NCBI RefSeq assembly: GCF_051955275.1
Contig: NZ_JBQCGW010000261.1
Span: forward strand, 1-64,000
Origin: Pseudobacter sp051955275
Lineage (GTDB): Bacteria; Bacteroidota; Bacteroidia; Chitinophagales; Chitinophagaceae
DNA: 64,000 nucleotides
Reading direction: 5' to 3'
The notes beneath the pieces were generated by a model. It saw only the letters and a program-made list of their open reading frames with translations. It was not told the origin of the DNA and made no database searches. A program made the translations under genes and the position numbers. Positions within the stretch are counted from its first letter, which is position 1; the number at the start of each line of letters is the position of its first letter. Positions 53,537-61,375 of the stretch are shown piece by piece.

Positions 53537-54415
53537 CTAGTTCCTGGTATCCAATCCCCAGGAGAGTTTATTACGAAGCGTTTGAAGGAAATTGTTCTCA
53601 TTCAAACGTACAAGGCTGATGTTGAACGATTCACGCCTTACTGCAAGTTGCACTTTCTTTTCCACAATCTCCTTGCGGGAATCAAGTGCACAGATAAAAT
53701 GATCGGCGCGGCTCTCCACTTCAAAAGATATTACGTTGTCATCGGGCACAACGATGGGTCTTACATTAAGATTATGTGGGGCAACCGGTGTGATCACAAA
53801 ACTGGAAGACTCCGGGAAAACGATCGGCCCGTTGCAACTCAAAGAATAACCGGTAGAGCCGGTTGGAGTAGCAACAATCAGACCATCCGCCCAGTACGTA
53901 TTCAAAAAATCTCCATTCAAATACGTATGGATCTTGATCATCGGAGAAGTATCCGTTTTGTGTATCGCAAACTCATTGAGCCCGTAAGGCGTATTCCCGA
54001 ATAAAGGCTTGTCTGCATCCAGGTGGATCAACGACCGTTTGTCTATCACAATATTCCTCTTCACCAAAGACTGTACCGCAGTGTAGAGCTCATCCCTGCC
54101 GATACTGGCCAGGAAACCCAGGCGGCCGAAATTGATACCGAGAACAGGTATGTTCTTATCGCGAACAAGTGTAACGGTATCCAGCAATGTGCCGTCACCG
54201 CCCAGGCTGATCACAAAATCGATGGACTCGCCCAGGTCTGCAGGATCAGTGAAAATAGCGGTCTTCTCCGGGAAACGGAAAGAACTTTTGATGGCTTCAA
54301 AGAACGGATGATAGATCACCGGTTCTATATTCTCCTTGTCCAGTTCATCGAGCAATTGCTGCACATCGGCCTTTTGCTCATTGTCGATGATCCGGCTGTA
54401 GATCGCTACTTTCAT
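53537..54415 (-). CDS. nadK: NAD kinase
   Basis: 292 residues. GGDGT motif (VISLGGDGTLLDTVTLVRD) and the NE/D plus ADGLIVATPTGSTGYSLSCN region are complete. It phosphorylates NAD to NADP. It follows the POTRA/barrel protein gene at 54433 by 17 bases, so they are probably one transcript. Confidence 0.95.
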   Translation of the reverse strand: MKVAIYSRIIDNEQKADVQQLLDELDKENIEPVIYHPFFEAIKSSFRFPEKTAIFTDPADLGESIDFVISLGGDGTLLDTVTLVRDKNIPVLGINFGRLGFLASIGRDELYTAVQSLVKRNIVIDKRSLIHLDADKPLFGNTPYGLNEFAIHKTDTSPMIKIHTYLNGDFLNTYWADGLIVATPTGSTGYSLSCNGPIVFPESSSFVITPVAPHNLNVRPIVVPDDNVISFEVESRADHFICALDSRKEIVEKKVQLAVRRESFNISLVRLNENNFLQTLRNKLSWGLDTRN

Positions 54416-54432
54416 AATTAAGTTGCTGTTTC

Positions 54433-55869
54433 TTAAAAATCGTTCTTGATGTGTAAAAATAGCCCCTTTTGTCCTAATTGGTTAAAGCTGTAGTCAAACC
54501 TGAAGATAAAATCATAAAAAGTAACCACATCCACACCAAAACCGCCGGTGTACAGCATTTTATTGACGAGGGAGTTTTCGAGCATGTTCTTGTTATAGGC
54601 ATAACCCATATCCCCAAACGTTCTTGCATAGATGCGGAAAGGGATCCTGTCGTGGGATTTTGAGCGGATGAAAGTGGGTATGCTGAAACGGAACATCTCG
54701 CGGCGGAAGGTCTGCCGGGTAAGCAAGGCCGCTACTCCATCGATCACATATCTTTCCATACCTCTCAGGTAAAGCTCGCCGTACCCGAAGAGCCGCTGGT
54801 TGATATAAGGCTGATCAAAAGGCAGGCGCACCACCCCGTTGGCCTGCCAGCCGAAATAGTATTTCTTTCCCAGTTTCCATCCCTTGAAGAACTTGCCGGA
54901 GAACTGCCACATATTGTTCTCTTTGCCAAAGCCACGCTTGAGCAGGCTCACTTCACTCTGAATGCCCGTCAGCGGGAAATGGATATAATCCACGTTCACA
55001 TAATTGAGGGTATAGGACAGTTCAGGAAAATGAATGCTGGTGGCCTGGCGGCCGAAGTACTTCGGGTTCAGTTGCAGGATACCGCTGTCAACCTCCTGTT
55101 TGGTATAGGATAAGCGAACGGCGTGGAATGTGCGGAGACCTGGCCTGTAGGTATAGTCTACATACCCTGAATATTTTTTTGTGCCTTCTTTCAGACTGTC
55201 GGTGAAACGCTGCTGATTATCCGCAGTGATGTAATTGATCTCTTTATTACTGCTGTATGTGAAGCCAACGCGGTAGCCATGTTTCAGGCTTTTGTCGGCA
55301 TAAGGCTGGTCGTACTGGAATTGTAACTGTTTGGTATAACCGGTAATGAACCAGAGCCGGAGTTTATCGTTGCGACCTGTGAAATTGTACCAGGTGAATT
55401 TGAAGCCGTAATTGATCCGGTCTGTGCTGTATCCCTGTTTGCCCCATTCCACCAGGTTACGGTCAACAGGCTTTACATAAGGAAGGGGGAAGATATACCA
55501 TCTTTCTTTAAGCTCTATGTTCACATCCACTTCATATCCTCTGAAGGATTTGAGCGACACTACCACTTCATTGAAAAGGCCGGTATTGAACAGCTGTCTT
55601 CTCGCAATTTCAAATCCGCTGACGAGATCGGGGAGATAAATGGAGTCGCCGGTTTTAAAGGGAAGTTCGCGCTCAACGATATAAGACTTGGTACGGCGGT
55701 TGCCATCGATATAGATCTTACCTACTATAAAAGGGGTAGGCTTTGTTTTATCGATGTACCTGTTGGAATTGTGGGGAGACAAAGTATCGGAGTCTGAAGT
55801 TTGCGCAAAGGAAACGATACAGCAAAACAACAGCATAACAGTAACCTGATATTTGTTTCCCATCAGCAT
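54433..55869 (-). CDS. POTRA-barrel (BamA/TamA-like) outer membrane protein
   Basis: 478 residues (a second ATG two codons later also fits). Signal peptide (VTVMLLFCCIVSFAQ). One POTRA-like unit (PFIVGKIYIDGNRRTKSYIV, LFNTGLFNEVVVSL) and a surface-antigen (D15) type barrel ending FDYSFNQLGQKGLFLHIKN. It is half the size of BamA and carries only one or two POTRA units, so it is a distinct small Omp85-family member. Its specific client is unknown. It is located next to nadK and a CBS-domain gene. Confidence 0.88.
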   Translation of the reverse strand: MLMGNKYQVTVMLLFCCIVSFAQTSDSDTLSPHNSNRYIDKTKPTPFIVGKIYIDGNRRTKSYIVERELPFKTGDSIYLPDLVSGFEIARRQLFNTGLFNEVVVSLKSFRGYEVDVNIELKERWYIFPLPYVKPVDRNLVEWGKQGYSTDRINYGFKFTWYNFTGRNDKLRLWFITGYTKQLQFQYDQPYADKSLKHGYRVGFTYSSNKEINYITADNQQRFTDSLKEGTKKYSGYVDYTYRPGLRTFHAVRLSYTKQEVDSGILQLNPKYFGRQATSIHFPELSYTLNYVNVDYIHFPLTGIQSEVSLLKRGFGKENNMWQFSGKFFKGWKLGKKYYFGWQANGVVRLPFDQPYINQRLFGYGELYLRGMERYVIDGVAALLTRQTFRREMFRFSIPTFIRSKSHDRIPFRIYARTFGDMGYAYNKNMLENSLVNKMLYTGGFGVDVVTFYDFIFRFDYSFNQLGQKGLFLHIKNDF

Positions 55870-55884
55870 GCAGGCTTGGCGCAG

Positions 55885-56544
55885 CTATATATTGAGATAA
55901 TTCATGAGGTGATCATAGTTACTCCTGAGTTCATTCTCATACAATTCTTCTCCGAAGTAATATTTCACCTGGTATTCGTAGCGCTGGAAGGTAGCTACAA
56001 TATCCGATATCTCGAATTTACTGACTTTGATGGTAACGTAAAAGGCTCCGTTATTGTTATCCCAGTGGGTATTGAGTTGTGTGATCTGGGCATCATTGGT
56101 TTCAACCAGCTTGCTTATTTCCGAGAAGGAGAAACTGCGTTGTTCCATTTCCAGTACAATGATACCTCCGGGCTCATTTGCTCCGGTGGTTTTGCCGAGT
56201 TGTTTGAGCAGATCGCTGGCCGTGATCACACCTGTGAACTCGCTGTCTTTTTCGATTACGGGAACCAGGGACAGGTTATGTTCATTGGCCATCTGAACGG
56301 CTTCCAGGAAATGGGAATTTGCCTTTGCGGCTATGCGGGAAAAATGCTGACTGATGCTTTCGAGGGTGGCATTTTCATCTGCATTCATCAGATCGTCTTC
56401 TGAAGCCATACCCAGGTATTTGTCTTCAGCTACCACAGGCAGCTGCATTACATGGAACTCCTGCATCAGTTCCATAGCCTGAAACACGGTGTCGCCCGGA
56501 TTGAGCGTTGGAATGGCGGATGATATGAGTTCTTTGTTTAGCAC
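55885..56544 (-). CDS. CBS-domain protein
   Basis: 219 residues with two tandem CBS repeats (ISSAIPTLNPGDTVFQAMEL and LESISQHFSRIAAKANSHFL; VVAEDKYLGMASEDDLMNAD and VIEKDSEFTGVITASDLLKQ), followed by an ACT-like or mixed C-terminal part (ISKLVETNDAQITQLNTHWD). CBS pairs bind adenosyl nucleotides and act as energy sensors. It is the first gene of the run leading to nadK and bamA, 15 bases before the POTRA-barrel gene. Confidence 0.88.
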   Translation of the reverse strand: MLNKELISSAIPTLNPGDTVFQAMELMQEFHVMQLPVVAEDKYLGMASEDDLMNADENATLESISQHFSRIAAKANSHFLEAVQMANEHNLSLVPVIEKDSEFTGVITASDLLKQLGKTTGANEPGGIIVLEMEQRSFSFSEISKLVETNDAQITQLNTHWDNNNGAFYVTIKVSKFEISDIVATFQRYEYQVKYYFGEELYENELRSNYDHLMNYLNI

Positions 56545-56642
56545 GGGAAATGTTTACTGTTTGTAATGCAACACCAGAGCGGTTTACCCGCTGCCACTGC
56601 AGTCAGGTGAACTGTTCCTTTACATTACTAAGACGGAAAGAA

Positions 56643-57419
56643 TCAGGCAACCGCTGCGGGCTCGTTCAATTTTGTCAGAAATTTATGTAGGATCCGGTTG
56701 AATTCCTGTGGCACCTCCATCATGGGCGCGTGACCACATTTGTCAATAAAATGCAGTTCGCTGTTGGGAATCAATCGCTGAAACTCTCTTGCAACAAATG
56801 GCGGAGTTACCGTATCGTTGTTTCCCCATATCAATAACGTGGGCTGTTTGATCTGATTGAGCTCTTCCCCAAGATTATTCCTGATAGCGCTTTTGGCCAG
56901 GGCGATGATCTTGATCACTTTCAGACGGTTATTGGTGGTATCGAACACCTCATCAACGATCTCTTTGGTAGCTGTTGCAGGATCGTAGAACGTCTGTTCA
57001 GTTTTTTTCTTAATATATTCGTAATCGCCTCTTTTCGGATAAGTATCGCCCATTCCGTTCTCAAAAAGTCCAGAACTACCGGTCAGGATCAAAGATTTTA
57101 TTCTCTCCGGGTGCTTCAGAATATGCAGGATGCCTACATGACCACCGAGGGAGTTACCCAGCAGGTGGATATTTTTGTAATCCTTGTATTCAATGAATTT
57201 ATGAACGTACTTCTGGAGACCGCTCACGGAAGTGTGGAGCAGGTCCAGGTCAAGCAAGGGGAGCATGGGCACCACCACTTTATAATGGTGGCGGAAGTAT
57301 TCAATCAAATCCTGGAAGTTGCTCAATGCGCCGAATAAACCGTGTAACAGAATCAACGGTTCTCCCTCTCCTTCTTCAAGATATTTGAATTTGTCCGCCT
57401 GTTTGATCTCGTAATTCAT
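56643..57419 (-). CDS. Alpha/beta-fold hydrolase
   Basis: 258 residues. Oxyanion motif ILLHGLFGALSNF near residue 24, nucleophile elbow GNSLGGH with Ser90, the acid Asp in LLIWGNNDTVTPP, and the catalytic His in DKCGHAPMMEVPQEFN. There is no signal peptide, so it is cytoplasmic. The substrate is unknown. It stands alone between the CBS gene and cvpA; the 57420-57562 gap holds no clear element. Confidence 0.9.
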   Translation of the reverse strand: MNYEIKQADKFKYLEEGEGEPLILLHGLFGALSNFQDLIEYFRHHYKVVVPMLPLLDLDLLHTSVSGLQKYVHKFIEYKDYKNIHLLGNSLGGHVGILHILKHPERIKSLILTGSSGLFENGMGDTYPKRGDYEYIKKKTEQTFYDPATATKEIVDEVFDTTNNRLKVIKIIALAKSAIRNNLGEELNQIKQPTLLIWGNNDTVTPPFVAREFQRLIPNSELHFIDKCGHAPMMEVPQEFNRILHKFLTKLNEPAAVA

Positions 57420-57562
57420 CAGATAAATCGGTTCAATTCAGTCAAATATTCGCTAAAATAAACGATTTGCCTCAATTATGGCATCGTTCCTTTTCAAGCT
57501 GTTAAATTTTACTGTAAACTACAAATTTTTTGCGTCTTTTCTGCCACAGTATTGTGTAGGTT

Positions 57563-58114
57563 TCAATCAGACGTTTGAGTAGATGCATCGTGTGCGATCC
57601 TTTCAAAAAACGTTTCCAGTTCAGTAAACATATCTTTAAATGCAGGGATCAGCTTGCCTGTTCCATCTATCACCCAGGGACCCAACGGTTGGATATACGC
57701 GTAGGAAACGGATTGCTGAATACTTGCTGCACTTATTATTTTCAATTGTTCTGCATAGAACAGCAGCACACTATAGGCCAAAGTGTATATTACAATATAC
57801 AGGAGAATACCTCCGAGTTTGTTGGCCCATCCCAGCAAAGTCACTTCCAGTGTGGCTTCCAGCAGGTTGGCTCCAAGTCTGATCAGGAGTACTGCACCAA
57901 TGAACACTACAGCAAAAGAAAGAGCTGGCAACCATTTGGCCGAAATACTGGTTGAATCTTTCAACCATTCCGCCACCAGGGCAGACAGTTTCATGGCCGC
58001 TGCAATTCCCACGATCAGCCCTATTACGGAGAAAACCGCAATCACCAATCCACGCTGCCATCCTCTGATAACAGCCATGATCAGCAGGATGATAAAAATA
58101 ATATCAATGATCAT
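57563..58114 (-). CDS. CvpA family membrane protein
   Basis: 183 residues with four hydrophobic helices: IIDIIFIILLIMAVIRGWQR, GLVIAVFSVIGLIVGIAAAM, WLPALSFAVVFIGAVLLIRL and GGILLYIVIYTLAYSVLLFY. The GWQRGLVIAVFSVIG segment is the CvpA signature. CvpA proteins are linked to colicin V production, biofilm and envelope stress in other bacteria. It ends the gldC-yqeY-cvpA unit. Confidence 0.88.
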   Translation of the reverse strand: MIIDIIFIILLIMAVIRGWQRGLVIAVFSVIGLIVGIAAAMKLSALVAEWLKDSTSISAKWLPALSFAVVFIGAVLLIRLGANLLEATLEVTLLGWANKLGGILLYIVIYTLAYSVLLFYAEQLKIISAASIQQSVSYAYIQPLGPWVIDGTGKLIPAFKDMFTELETFFERIAHDASTQTSD

Positions 58115-58147
58115 GGAATATCATTAACGGGTACAATACCCGTTTTC

Positions 58148-58603
58148 TTATTTTGCAAGCAACTCTTTTACCAGCGCGCTGATGGATTTCCCGTCTGCTT
58201 TGCCTGCCAGTTGTTTGGAAGCGATGCCCATCACTTTGCCAAGATCGGCCATTGAACTGGCTCCCACTGAGGCAATGATTTCAGTCAGTGCTCCCTTCAA
58301 CTCTTCCTGACTCATCTGCTGAGGCAGGAATTTTTCTATGATAGTGATCTCTTCCTGTTCTTTCTTAGCCAGGTCTTCCCTGTTCTGCTGCGTAAAAATT
58401 TCCAGCGAATCTTTACGCTGCTTTACCAGCTTCTGAAGGAGCTTGATTTCCGTATCCTCTGTGAGGTCGGCACCAGCTGCACCTTCCGCTGTTTTAGCCA
58501 GCAGGATGGCGGATTTGATAGCGCGAAGGCCGCGGAGGGCAGCCTCATCCTTGGCCAGCATCGCTGTTTTCAGCTCGGCATTCACCTTTTGCTCAAGGCT
58601 CAT
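58148..58603 (-). CDS. GatB/YqeY domain protein
   Basis: 151 residues. Starts SLEQKVNAELKTAMLAKDEA and ALRGLRAIKSAILLAKTAEG, and has the conserved EEITIIEKFLPQQMSQEELK and LGKVMGIASKQLAGKADGKS. This is the stand-alone YqeY domain also found at the C-terminus of GatB. It may bind tRNA; its precise role is unknown. It lies between gldC (14 bases) and cvpA (33 bases). Confidence 0.93.
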   Translation of the reverse strand: MSLEQKVNAELKTAMLAKDEAALRGLRAIKSAILLAKTAEGAAGADLTEDTEIKLLQKLVKQRKDSLEIFTQQNREDLAKKEQEEITIIEKFLPQQMSQEELKGALTEIIASVGASSMADLGKVMGIASKQLAGKADGKSISALVKELLAK

Positions 58604-58617
58604 AATTATAAATTGAT

Positions 58618-58971
58618 TTATGCTTTATTCTGTTCCTGTTGAATTTCCTGGAACCTTTTGTAGAAGTCCTGTGCAAATTCCCTGAGCTTGTTCACCAGTT
58701 CTTCCTGGTGCGTAGCCCGCTCAAAGCTATCTGCCATGGTCATGAAGGTCTGATAATAGAAGTCAGCCATTTCATCCACCATCATTTCTTTGGTCCAGAG
58801 GTCCATACGCAGTGCGCTCTTGTCTGCTCCATCCCAGAAAGCCAGCATGATAGCCTTGGCCGCACGGGCGGAGTCCGCAGTACTTTCGGTAGCGCTCCAG
58901 CTGATACTTTCAGGTACACGTTTGTCGTCCAGGTGTACATCTATAGTTATAGTTGACTTCGTCTTCGACAT
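58618..58971 (-). CDS. gldC: Gliding motility protein GldC
   Basis: 117 residues. It matches the GldC pattern: STITIDVHLDDKRVPESISW, AIMLAFWDGADKSALRMDLW, TKEMMVDEMADFYYQTF and MADSFERATHQEEL. GldC is a small cytoplasmic protein required for efficient gliding in F. johnsoniae, but is widely kept in Bacteroidota. It is the first gene of a three-gene unit, preceded by a putative promoter at 59013-59020. Confidence 0.92.
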   Translation of the reverse strand: MSKTKSTITIDVHLDDKRVPESISWSATESTADSARAAKAIMLAFWDGADKSALRMDLWTKEMMVDEMADFYYQTFMTMADSFERATHQEELVNKLREFAQDFYKRFQEIQQEQNKA

Positions 58972-59012
58972 GATTTTTATTGAGAATCAGGTTTTTGGAA
59001 AAAATTGAATCC

Positions 59013-59020
59013 CAAAAGTA
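59013..59020 (-). promoter_or_regulatory. Putative -7 box (TACTTTTG) of gldC-yqeY-cvpA
   Basis: Fits TAnnTTTG on the minus strand, 41 bases before the gldC ATG. A TTG lies upstream (59039-59037) at 16 bases, a little short of the usual spacing. Confidence 0.45.
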
Positions 59021-59052
59021 CGGGGAATAATCCTTTCAAGGAGGGGTGTATA

Positions 59053-59067
59053 TTACCAAACTGGTAA
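59053..59067. repeat. Perfect palindrome, candidate operator
   Basis: TTACCA (59053-59058), AAC, TGGTAA (59062-59067): a 6+3+6 inverted repeat with no T run, so not a terminator. It lies about 35 bases upstream of the gldC -7 box, where an activator site would be expected. The owner is unknown. Confidence 0.4.
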
Positions 59068-59223
59068 ATTATCCACTTTTTAACGCTGTTAATATGTGTT
59101 TAATACCAAAACTGTTCATTCGCCGTTACAAATAAATGGCTCCGGAAAACAGTAATAATCCGGCTGTTTCACCGAAGGGCAGGCTGCACAAATTACGATC
59201 CTCTAAAATCGGGTACTAACGCG

Positions 59224-59254
59224 TTGTATCGTGGTTTTTCGTAAAGTAATTTTG
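59224..59254 (+). promoter_or_regulatory. Promoter of the T9SS cargo gene
   Basis: TTG (59224-59226), exactly 20 bases, TAATTTTG (59247-59254). Full consensus match, about 46 bases before the ATG at 59301. Confidence 0.7.
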
Positions 59255-59300
59255 TGGCAGCTACACCATCAATCCGATACGTTTATGAAAATCAGTACCT

Positions 59301-60494
59301 ATGAAGCACATTTATTACACACTGATCAGTGGGTTCGTTTGTATTTCGGCGTTAGTTTTTCCCCGTGATTCCCAGGCCCAGTGCAGTACCTGCCCGGGCG
59401 GAGTCCCCAGCCAGACCGTTGAGTATGACCTTATTCTTGACACAACTACAGCCAGCACCAATACCTTATCCTTTCCCAGGTTCCCACCGTCTACCGGTAC
59501 CCTTATCTGCGTTACTTTCTACGATACCATTTCCCTGGTAGCCACTTCCGGCGCCAGAAACAGGGATAGCTACGCCAAGCTGGCCCGCTTCCTGCTTTCC
59601 TTATCGCCCAGCATCACGGGAAATGGCCTCAACATCAATGACAATGTGACCAGGACCTATGGCCCCACCAACCTGGATGCCTTCGGTACACCCGGAGACT
59701 CCACCACGTACGGGCCTGACACGGTATTCAACAATGCCACTCACCAGCAGACCATCACAGGTACCGGCGCATTCCTTGGAGCAGGCACCATCGATTTCAG
59801 CTTTGAACTCAGTGGTGGCCTCTTGCCCAATATGGGTGGGATCAACTATAACCTGAGCGTCACCGGTAAGCTCTGGGGGAAGTTCAGGATCGTGTATTCC
59901 TATTGTCCCCAGGCCCCTCTCCCGGAAGTATTCCGGCAGTTCACGGCGGCCAGACATCCCAACAGCAATAATATCCAGCTCCAGTGGAGCGTTAGTAATG
60001 AAGAAATATCCAATTCCTATGAAATCGAGATCAGTTACGATGGACGCACGTTCACACCAGCCGGCAAAATTGCCAGCCAATATGCTGCTCAGGGTGCTGC
60101 AGCAAAATACAACTATCAGTACCTGCCTGATAAGGCTGCTTCAGGCAAATTATACGTCCGCATCAAGCAGCTCGGCGCTGACGGAAAAGGCCATTACTCT
60201 GCCATCCGCCAGGTAAACCTGGGTTCCAACGCCACGCCCTCCTTCATCATCTACCCCAACCCGGTGAAAGACCAGGTGACCATCCAGGCAGATCAGCTGC
60301 TCAAAGGCAGCTACCAGCTTGAACTGGTGACCACTACGGGGCAACAGGTGCTGAAACAGACCATCCATGTAAATAACTCCAGTATCATCCAGCTTCCGCT
60401 GCCCCCCGGACCTCCCTCAGGGGTGTATTATCTGCGCGCCAGAGAGCTGTCTTCCGGGCAAACCACCAGCTATAAAGTACTGGTGAGCCGATGA
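59301..60494 (+). CDS. T9SS type A sorting-domain protein
   Basis: 397 residues. Signal peptide (KHIYYTLISGFVCISALVFP then RDSQAQ). The central part (30-205) is beta-rich without a recognised enzyme motif. A fibronectin-like segment (210-310) contains IQLQWSVSNEEISNSYEIEI. The C-terminal 80 residues form a type A sorting domain: FIIYPNPVKDQVTIQADQLL, SGVYYLRARELSSG and the final YKVLVSR. It is therefore exported by the type IX system and cleaved or surface-attached. It precedes the DUF4290 gene by about 40 bases. Confidence 0.9.
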   Translation: MKHIYYTLISGFVCISALVFPRDSQAQCSTCPGGVPSQTVEYDLILDTTTASTNTLSFPRFPPSTGTLICVTFYDTISLVATSGARNRDSYAKLARFLLSLSPSITGNGLNINDNVTRTYGPTNLDAFGTPGDSTTYGPDTVFNNATHQQTITGTGAFLGAGTIDFSFELSGGLLPNMGGINYNLSVTGKLWGKFRIVYSYCPQAPLPEVFRQFTAARHPNSNNIQLQWSVSNEEISNSYEIEISYDGRTFTPAGKIASQYAAQGAAAKYNYQYLPDKAASGKLYVRIKQLGADGKGHYSAIRQVNLGSNATPSFIIYPNPVKDQVTIQADQLLKGSYQLELVTTTGQQVLKQTIHVNNSSIIQLPLPPGPPSGVYYLRARELSSGQTTSYKVLVSR

Positions 60495-60508
60495 ATGAAA
60501 AAGTTTGT

Positions 60509-60516
60509 TACATTTG
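60509..60516 (+). promoter_or_regulatory. Putative -7 box (TACATTTG) of the DUF4290 gene
   Basis: Perfect TAnnTTTG on the plus strand, 14 bases before the ATG at 60530. No convincing -33 element at 20 bases. It argues against the longer frame that opens at 60491. Confidence 0.4.
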
Positions 60517-60529
60517 TCACATGCAAAAC

Positions 60530-61285
60530 ATGCAAAAAGAAGTTGAAGAAATGGAGTACAACACCATAAGGAATCAACTGGTCATGCGTGAATATGGCCG
60601 CCATATTCAGAAGATGGTTGAGTACCTGGTGGGTATTGAAGACAGAGAACAACGCCAGCGCAATGCCTATGCGGTCATTGAGCTGATGGGATTTCTCAAT
60701 CCACACCTTAAGAACGTTGAAGATTTCCGCCATAAATTATGGGATCACCTTTTCCTCATCTCAGACTTCAAACTGGATGTTGAATCGCCCTATCCCATTC
60801 CTACCAGGGAAACCCTGAAAGCGAGGCCCAAGCCGCTTCCTTACCCTAAACGTTATCCGAAATTCTCTCACCTCGGCAAGAACCTGGAGATCGTGATCAA
60901 CAAGGCGCTGAAAGAAGAGAACCCGGAAAAACGCCAGGGGTTCGCCAATGCCGTGGCCTACTATATGAAGCTGGCCTACAGCAACTGGCACAAGGAAACC
61001 GTTCATGACGACGCTATCCAGAGCGAGCTCACCAATCTTACCCAGGGTCAGCTCACGTTCACCAATACTCCGTATGTCCGCCAGCAGCGTCATACAGAAG
61101 GAAGGGACAGAGACCGTGGCGGATATGGCGATTACCGCAACAAACGTGGCGGCGGCGGTGGCGGAAAGAGCTACCAGCAGCGCGATAACAGAGGCGGTGG
61201 CGGTAATAATAACCGGAATGACCGCAACGACCGTAACGATCGCAATGACCGTAGCGGCGGGAAATTCAAGAAAAGATACAAGTAA
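60530..61285 (+). CDS. DUF4290 protein with RGG-like C-terminal tail
   Basis: 251 residues from the ATG at 60530 (60521 and 60551 also fit; the conserved part opens MEYNTIRNQLVMREYGRHIQ). The DUF4290 domain, about residues 8-190, includes ERQRNAYAVIELMGFLNPHL-like sequence (QRQRNAYAVIELMGFLNPHL) and KLWDHLFLISDFKLDV. The last 60 residues are low-complexity: GRDRDRGGYGDYRNKRGG, GGGGKSYQQRDNRGGGG, then four Asn-Asp-Arg repeats and KFKKRYK. Basic Gly/Arg-rich tails often bind RNA. Function of DUF4290 is not known. The gene is followed by a terminator. Confidence 0.85.
   Translation: MQKEVEEMEYNTIRNQLVMREYGRHIQKMVEYLVGIEDREQRQRNAYAVIELMGFLNPHLKNVEDFRHKLWDHLFLISDFKLDVESPYPIPTRETLKARPKPLPYPKRYPKFSHLGKNLEIVINKALKEENPEKRQGFANAVAYYMKLAYSNWHKETVHDDAIQSELTNLTQGQLTFTNTPYVRQQRHTEGRDRDRGGYGDYRNKRGGGGGGKSYQQRDNRGGGGNNNRNDRNDRNDRNDRSGGKFKKRYK
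61217..61252 (+). repeat. Four tandem 9-base repeats encoding Asn-Asp-Arg
   Basis: AAYGAYCGY occurs four times without a gap (61217-61225, 61226-61234, 61235-61243, 61244-61252), each encoding Asn-Asp-Arg in the tail of the DUF4290 protein. The copies differ at third positions. Confidence 0.9.
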
Positions 61286-61306
61286 GTTCTCCTGAAATAA
61301 TTTTGC

Positions 61307-61338
61307 AAAAGTTGATCATACGAATGATCAACTTTTTT
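61307..61338 (+). terminator. Terminator of the DUF4290 gene
   Basis: AAAAGTTGATCAT (61307-61319), loop ACGA, ATGATCAACTTTT (61324-61336), followed by further T. A TAATTTTG box (61298-61305) just before it could start the murA transcript inside the left arm. Confidence 0.85.
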
Positions 61339-61375
61339 GTTTAACCTGTCATCTTAATCAACTCAACCAATAGCA

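Larger units (their letters stand above)
58972..59300. other. Divergent regulatory region between gldC and the T9SS cargo gene (329 bases)
   Basis: No gene is seen. It holds a -7 box for gldC (59013-59020), a perfect 6+3+6 palindrome (59053-59067) and a full promoter for the plus-strand gene (59224-59254). A short ATG frame at 59285 overlaps the true start and is not credited. Confidence 0.6.

Noticed and set aside
58125..58145. Hairpin AACGGGTA-CAA-TACCCGTT between yqeY and cvpA
   Set aside because: No T run follows on the coding strand; it may be chance, and yqeY-cvpA look co-transcribed.
59285..59368. Short ATG frame just upstream of the T9SS cargo gene start
   Set aside because: About 27 codons, overlapping the true gene out of frame, with nothing to suggest translation.
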